This document shows positions 61,253 to 64,000 of a stretch of DNA of 64,000 bases, piece by piece; position 1 is the first letter of the stretch; every line of letters starts with the position of its first letter. The stretch is taken from NCBI RefSeq assembly GCF_016756615.1, contig NZ_AP023262.1, positions 3,039,501 to 3,103,500 on the forward strand, given 5' to 3'. A program made the position numbers and the translations under genes. Below the pieces are notes generated by a model. That model did not search any database. It worked only from the letters and a program-made list of their open reading frames with translations, and was not told the DNA's origin. The DNA is from Mesorhizobium sp. L-8-3. Lineage in GTDB: Bacteria; Pseudomonadota; Alphaproteobacteria; Rhizobiales; Rhizobiaceae.

Positions 61253-61722
61253 GATGCTCCGACCCGTACCGTGCCGTCGGTCATGACCACGCCGGAGAAC
61301 ACGCGTCCGCTGTCGATGTTGCGCAGCTTCACGACGTCGCCGGCCGCGCCGGCCTCCAGGGGCATGGCCGTGACCGTGATCACCAGGTTCTTGTCGACGA
61401 GCGTCACCTCGACGGGAGCACCGGCCTGGACGAGGAAGGCATCGCGCACCGAACTCGGCGGGATCAGCCGGCCGGGCAGGATGGTGCGCCGGGCCACCTT
61501 GCCGTGCAGCTGGCCCGCCTGCTGGAAGATCGGGCCGAGCTTGCGGTTGCCCCGCACCAGCGGCACTTCCTCCAGCATGGCGGCCGCTATGGTCTCGCCG
61601 GGATAGACGACGCGGTTGGTGACGACCGCCAGCTCGCCGGCCCGCAGCGGCGCGACGCCGGCAAGGAGCGCGAGCGCCATGCCGATAAAACGCGTCCTGG
61701 AACCGGGGCGGCGAAGCTTCAT
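61249..61722 (-). CDS. flgA: Flagellar P-ring assembly chaperone FlgA
   Basis: A 157-residue secreted chaperone: signal (RFIGMALALLAGVAPLRA), SAF domain (RVVYPGETIAAAMLEEVPLVRG) and ChapFlgA end (RTILPGRLIPPSSVRDAFLVQAGAPVEVTLVDKNLVITVTAMPLEAGAAGDVVKLRNIDSGRVFSGVV, in parts). FlgA assists FlgI ring assembly. It starts 7 bp after flgG. Confidence 0.92.
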   Translation of the reverse strand: MKLRRPGSRTRFIGMALALLAGVAPLRAGELAVVTNRVVYPGETIAAAMLEEVPLVRGNRKLGPIFQQAGQLHGKVARRTILPGRLIPPSSVRDAFLVQAGAPVEVTLVDKNLVITVTAMPLEAGAAGDVVKLRNIDSGRVFSGVVMTDGTVRVGAS

Positions 61723-61729
61723 CGTCCTG

Positions 61730-62518
61730 TCACCTCAGGTTCTTGGAGATGACCGCGGCCATCTCGTCGGCGGCCTGGATCACCTTGGAATTCATCTCAT
61801 AGGCGCGCTGCGCGGAGATCATCTCGGTGATCTCCTTGACCGGATCGACATTGGAGTTCTCGAGGTAGAACTGCTCGATCGTGCCGAAGCCCGGATCGCC
61901 CGGCACGCCCACCACGGCGGCGCCGGAAGCGGCCGTCTCCTCGAACAGATTGTCGCCGAGCGGCTTCAGGCCGGCCTCGTTCGCGAAGGTGGCGAGCGAG
62001 AGCTGGCCGATATCCTGCAGGTCGGCCTGGCCGTCGATCCTGGCGAAGACCTGGCCGGACTTGTTGACGATCAGCTCGACCATGTCCTGCGGCACCGTGA
62101 TGGCCGGCGAGACGGTGAAGCCGTCGACGGTGACGATCTGGCCATCGGCATTCGTGTTGAAGGCGCCGGCACGGCTGTAGCGGATCTGTCCGTCGGCGCC
62201 TTCGATCTGGAACCAGCCGTTGCCGGAGATGGCCATGTCGTATTTGTTGCCGGTGTTGGTCATCGTGCCTTGGAGGTGGACGTTGCGGACCGCGGACGTC
62301 TTGACGCCGAGGCCGATATGGGCGCCTTCCGGAATGATGTTCTGATTGGCCCGGTTCGGCACGCCTTCTAGCCGCTCGGTCTGATAGAGCAGGTCGCTGA
62401 ATTCGGCCTTGGCCCGCTTGAAGCCGGTCGTATTGATGTTGGCGATGTTGTTGGCGATGACCTCGAGATTGGTCTGCTGGGCGTTCATGCCCGTGGCGGC
62501 AATGGCGAGCGCTTTCAT
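61730..62518 (-). CDS. flgG: Flagellar distal rod protein FlgG
   Basis: A 262-residue rod protein: [45 protein letters not shown] (in parts) with the ANNIANxNTTGFK signature, [20 protein letters not shown] and the C-terminal helix [39 protein letters not shown]. It forms the distal rod. Gaps to fliE (11 bp) and flgA (7 bp) support an operon. Confidence 0.95.
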   Translation of the reverse strand: MKALAIAATGMNAQQTNLEVIANNIANINTTGFKRAKAEFSDLLYQTERLEGVPNRANQNIIPEGAHIGLGVKTSAVRNVHLQGTMTNTGNKYDMAISGNGWFQIEGADGQIRYSRAGAFNTNADGQIVTVDGFTVSPAITVPQDMVELIVNKSGQVFARIDGQADLQDIGQLSLATFANEAGLKPLGDNLFEETAASGAAVVGVPGDPGFGTIEQFYLENSNVDPVKEITEMISAQRAYEMNSKVIQAADEMAAVISKNLR

Positions 62519-62529
62519 CTAGGCACTCC

Positions 62530-62853
62530 TCAGATCGCCATGCGGCTGACTTCGAGATAGGCGCTCACGATCTTGTCGCGGATCGCGATCGCCGCCTGCA
62601 GCGACTGCTCGGCGCTCATCACGGCGTCGACGACATCGCGCGTCTGGACCTCGCCGCCCTTCAGGGCTTCGAAGGACACGGTCTCGGATTTCTCCAGCGT
62701 TCCGACCACGTTGCGGGCGGCATTACCAAGCGCTTCCAGGAAGGCGGCGCCGCCGGGGGGCACGGCTGCCGAGGCGAGGCCCGACATGGCGTCGACCGCG
62801 CCGGACAAGGGGCTGTTCTGGGTAATGGCGCCGATCGCGCTTAGCGGGTTCAT
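62530..62853 (-). CDS. fliE: Flagellar MS-ring/rod adaptor FliE
   Basis: A 107-residue FliE (FLEALGNAARNVVGTLEKSETVSFEALKGGEVQTRDVVDAVMSAEQSLQAAIAIRDKIVSAYLEVSRMAI, in parts). FliE connects the MS ring and the proximal rod. The last residues RDKIVSAYLEVSRMAI are the typical family end. The start overlaps the flgC stop by 1 bp. Confidence 0.93.
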   Translation of the reverse strand: MNPLSAIGAITQNSPLSGAVDAMSGLASAAVPPGGAAFLEALGNAARNVVGTLEKSETVSFEALKGGEVQTRDVVDAVMSAEQSLQAAIAIRDKIVSAYLEVSRMAI

Positions 62854-63272
62854 CAGCTCTGGCTCCTCATCAGGTCGATCGTCATCGAGATCAGGTCCCG
62901 CGCCTGCTTGATCACCTGCAGGTTCGCCTGGTAGGCGCGGTTGGCCTGGCTCATGTCGGCCATCTCGATGAGTGTGTTCACATTGGGCAGCTTGACATAG
63001 CCGTTGGCGTCGGCGGCCTCGTGACCGGGGTCGAAGTGAACCGGAAACTCGCTGTCGTCGCGCGAGATCTCGGAGATGCGCACGAAGTCGCCGCCGGTCT
63101 GCCGATCCATCACGGCCTGGAATGCGATGGTCTTGCGTTGATAAGGGTCCGACCCAGGCGTGTTGCCGGTCGATTGCGCGTTGGCCAGGTTCTCCGAGAC
63201 GATGCGCAGCCGCTTCGACTGCGCTTGCAGGCCGGAGCTCGCCACCTTCAATGCGGTTGCGATCGGATCCAC
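62853..63272 (-). CDS. flgC: Flagellar proximal rod protein FlgC
   Basis: A 139-residue rod protein: [45 protein letters not shown] (in parts) with the SENLANAxST signature, [44 protein letters not shown] (in parts). It lies 1 bp after flgB. Confidence 0.95.
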   Translation of the reverse strand: MDPIATALKVASSGLQAQSKRLRIVSENLANAQSTGNTPGSDPYQRKTIAFQAVMDRQTGGDFVRISEISRDDSEFPVHFDPGHEAADANGYVKLPNVNTLIEMADMSQANRAYQANLQVIKQARDLISMTIDLMRSQS

Positions 63273-63273
63273 G

Positions 63274-63654
63274 TCAGCTCCTCGTCGTCATCATGATCAT
63301 GCGGTGGAAAGCCTTCACGATCGCCGTGTTCAGCTCGAAGGCGCGCCGTACTTCGCCGGCCTTCATCAATTCTTCCTCGAGCACCACTGCGTTGCCGGAC
63401 GGGCGAACCGGCACGTCCGTTTCGAATTCCTTCCGGCCGATCGCCGAGCCGAAGGCGCCGCTGCCGACGTGGTTGGTATTGGTGGCGACCAGGGTCGGCG
63501 TCGTCTTGGCAAGCACCTTGTCGAAGGGCTCGACATCGGTCGGCTTGAAGTCGGGCGTCGAGGCATTGGCGATGTTGCCGGCAACCGCATTCTGGCGCAC
63601 GGAGAGCCAGCGCGCCTGCGCCGCCGCTAGATCGAAGAGTTGGACAGGTTTCAT
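63274..63654 (-). CDS. flgB: Flagellar proximal rod protein FlgB
   Basis: A 126-residue rod protein: [43 protein letters not shown] (in parts) with the [14 protein letters not shown] signature, and a C-terminal helix [27 protein letters not shown]. It is the first gene of the flgB-flgC-fliE-flgG-flgA-flgI-motE-flgH-fliL-fliP operon seen here, with the promoter-like motif at 63678-63705. In rhizobia fliI and flgF often precede it; here a gap separates it from whatever lies to the right. Confidence 0.95.
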   Translation of the reverse strand: MKPVQLFDLAAAQARWLSVRQNAVAGNIANASTPDFKPTDVEPFDKVLAKTTPTLVATNTNHVGSGAFGSAIGRKEFETDVPVRPSGNAVVLEEELMKAGEVRRAFELNTAIVKAFHRMIMMTTRS

Positions 63655-63677
63655 GAAACTTTCCCAAGCGCTGACGC

Positions 63678-63705
63678 CGACACTATGGGGTCAGTCTTGC
63701 GCGGG
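63678..63705 (-). promoter_or_regulatory. Flagellar promoter-like motif before flgB
   Basis: On the minus strand CCGCGCAAG (CAAG complement 63696-63699) is followed after exactly 10 bp by TAGT (63682-63685) and GTC. Spacing and both blocks match those before fliF and flhA. The TAGT is 28 bp upstream of the flgB start. Confidence 0.55.
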
Positions 63706-63844
63706 CCTTGCGAAAGCCGGGCTCATATCCAACAGCCGATGGGATCGACGGTTGGAGCGCGCGACCGCATGGCCCACGCCCGTCAGAGCGTTGCCCGGAC
63801 GCGCAAAGGCCGCTCTGCCATCATCAAGTGTCGCTTCGTGCTTT

Positions 63845-63868
63845 CCGAAAATCGAGTACGATTTTCGG
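63845..63868. repeat. Small palindrome upstream of flgB
   Basis: CCGAAAATC (63845-63853) and GATTTTCGG (63860-63868) form a perfect 9-bp stem with a 6-nt loop. It could be the terminator of the partial minus-strand gene to the right or a short rhizobial palindrome. The rest of 63706-63929 shows no gene. Confidence 0.5.
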
Positions 63869-63929
63869 GCCGATCCGGTAGCGCGGAAGCCAAGCGGCCC
63901 GGGGAGGCCGCGCCGGCGACCGGGGCCAA

Positions 63930-64000
63930 CTAATGGCTGATACCGACGACCTGGTTGGTGCTCGTCACGAGAACCCAGCTGCCCTGCCGTTCCTCGATCG
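63930..64000 (-). CDS. 3' end of a minus-strand gene (partial), possible SH3-like C-terminus
   Basis: The minus strand is open from the window edge to a TAG at 63930-63932 and reads IEERQGSWVLVTSTNQVVGISH. A phrase such as RQGSWVLV(...)VGI resembles the last strand of bacterial SH3-like domains. Only about 23 codons are visible, so this is a tentative call. Confidence 0.35.
   Translation of the reverse strand, partial: IEERQGSWVLVTSTNQVVGISH

Overview
The window is GC-rich chromosomal DNA from an alphaproteobacterium of the order Hyphomicrobiales (Rhizobiales), most like the Mesorhizobium/Phyllobacteriaceae side. The main clues are a flagellar locus with the group's own genes (flaF, flbT, motC, motE and an FtcR/Rem-type master regulator), an alphaproteobacterial decarboxylase leader, and the common rhizobial intergenic palindromes. 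No rRNA, tRNA, CRISPR array or prophage was seen. The assignment is by inference; I could not run a database search.

Layout. 1-25.4 kb is mixed metabolism and transport: the end of an FkbH-like gene, an aminotransferase, two GNAT acetyltransferases, a CDF metal exporter, a DenD-like erythronate dehydrogenase and an alpha/beta hydrolase. A minus-strand operon follows (MFS exporter broken by a frameshift, DoxX, Tat-exported amidohydrolase, XapX, isochorismatase-like hydrolase) next to a divergent HxlR regulator. Then come a NicO/DUF1007 nickel-cobalt pair, a LysR-amidase pair, a PLP decarboxylase with a long structured leader, a Pro/Arg-rich lipoprotein, an SCP2 protein, and an atu-like acyl-CoA operon (SDR, carboxyltransferase, acyl-CoA dehydrogenase, biotin carboxylase) with a MarR gene.

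25.6-30.7 kb (fliL-like, flgN-like, flgJ-like, fliJ-like, fliR, flhA) and 41.3-63.7 kb (fliQ to flgB) are two parts of one flagellar locus, all on the minus strand. Between them is about 10.5 kb of non-flagellar DNA: AraC regulator, quinohemoprotein alcohol dehydrogenase, VapBC-like toxin-antitoxin, and a ROK-controlled sulfatase/ABC-transporter operon. The second part carries fliQ-flgD-flbT-flaF-flgL-flgK-flgE, ftcR, a transglycosylase, fliK-motC-motB-fliH-fliF, one flagellin, an ISAzo13-type insertion sequence, and fliP-fliL-flgH-motE-flgI-flgA-flgG-fliE-flgC-flgB. motA, fliG, fliM, fliN, flhB and fliI are not in the window.

Most notable beyond the genes: (1) a dispersed double-hairpin element of about 105 bp in four copies. 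One copy sits in frame inside the signal-peptide region of motC, and another is split by the IS element exactly between its two hairpins. (2) A CAAG-N10-TA(G/A) promoter-like motif shared by fliF, flhA, flgB and flgE. (3) A multi-hairpin leader before the ornithine/lysine decarboxylase, in the position of the speF RNA motif. (4) The fliQ/flhA split by an accessory insert.
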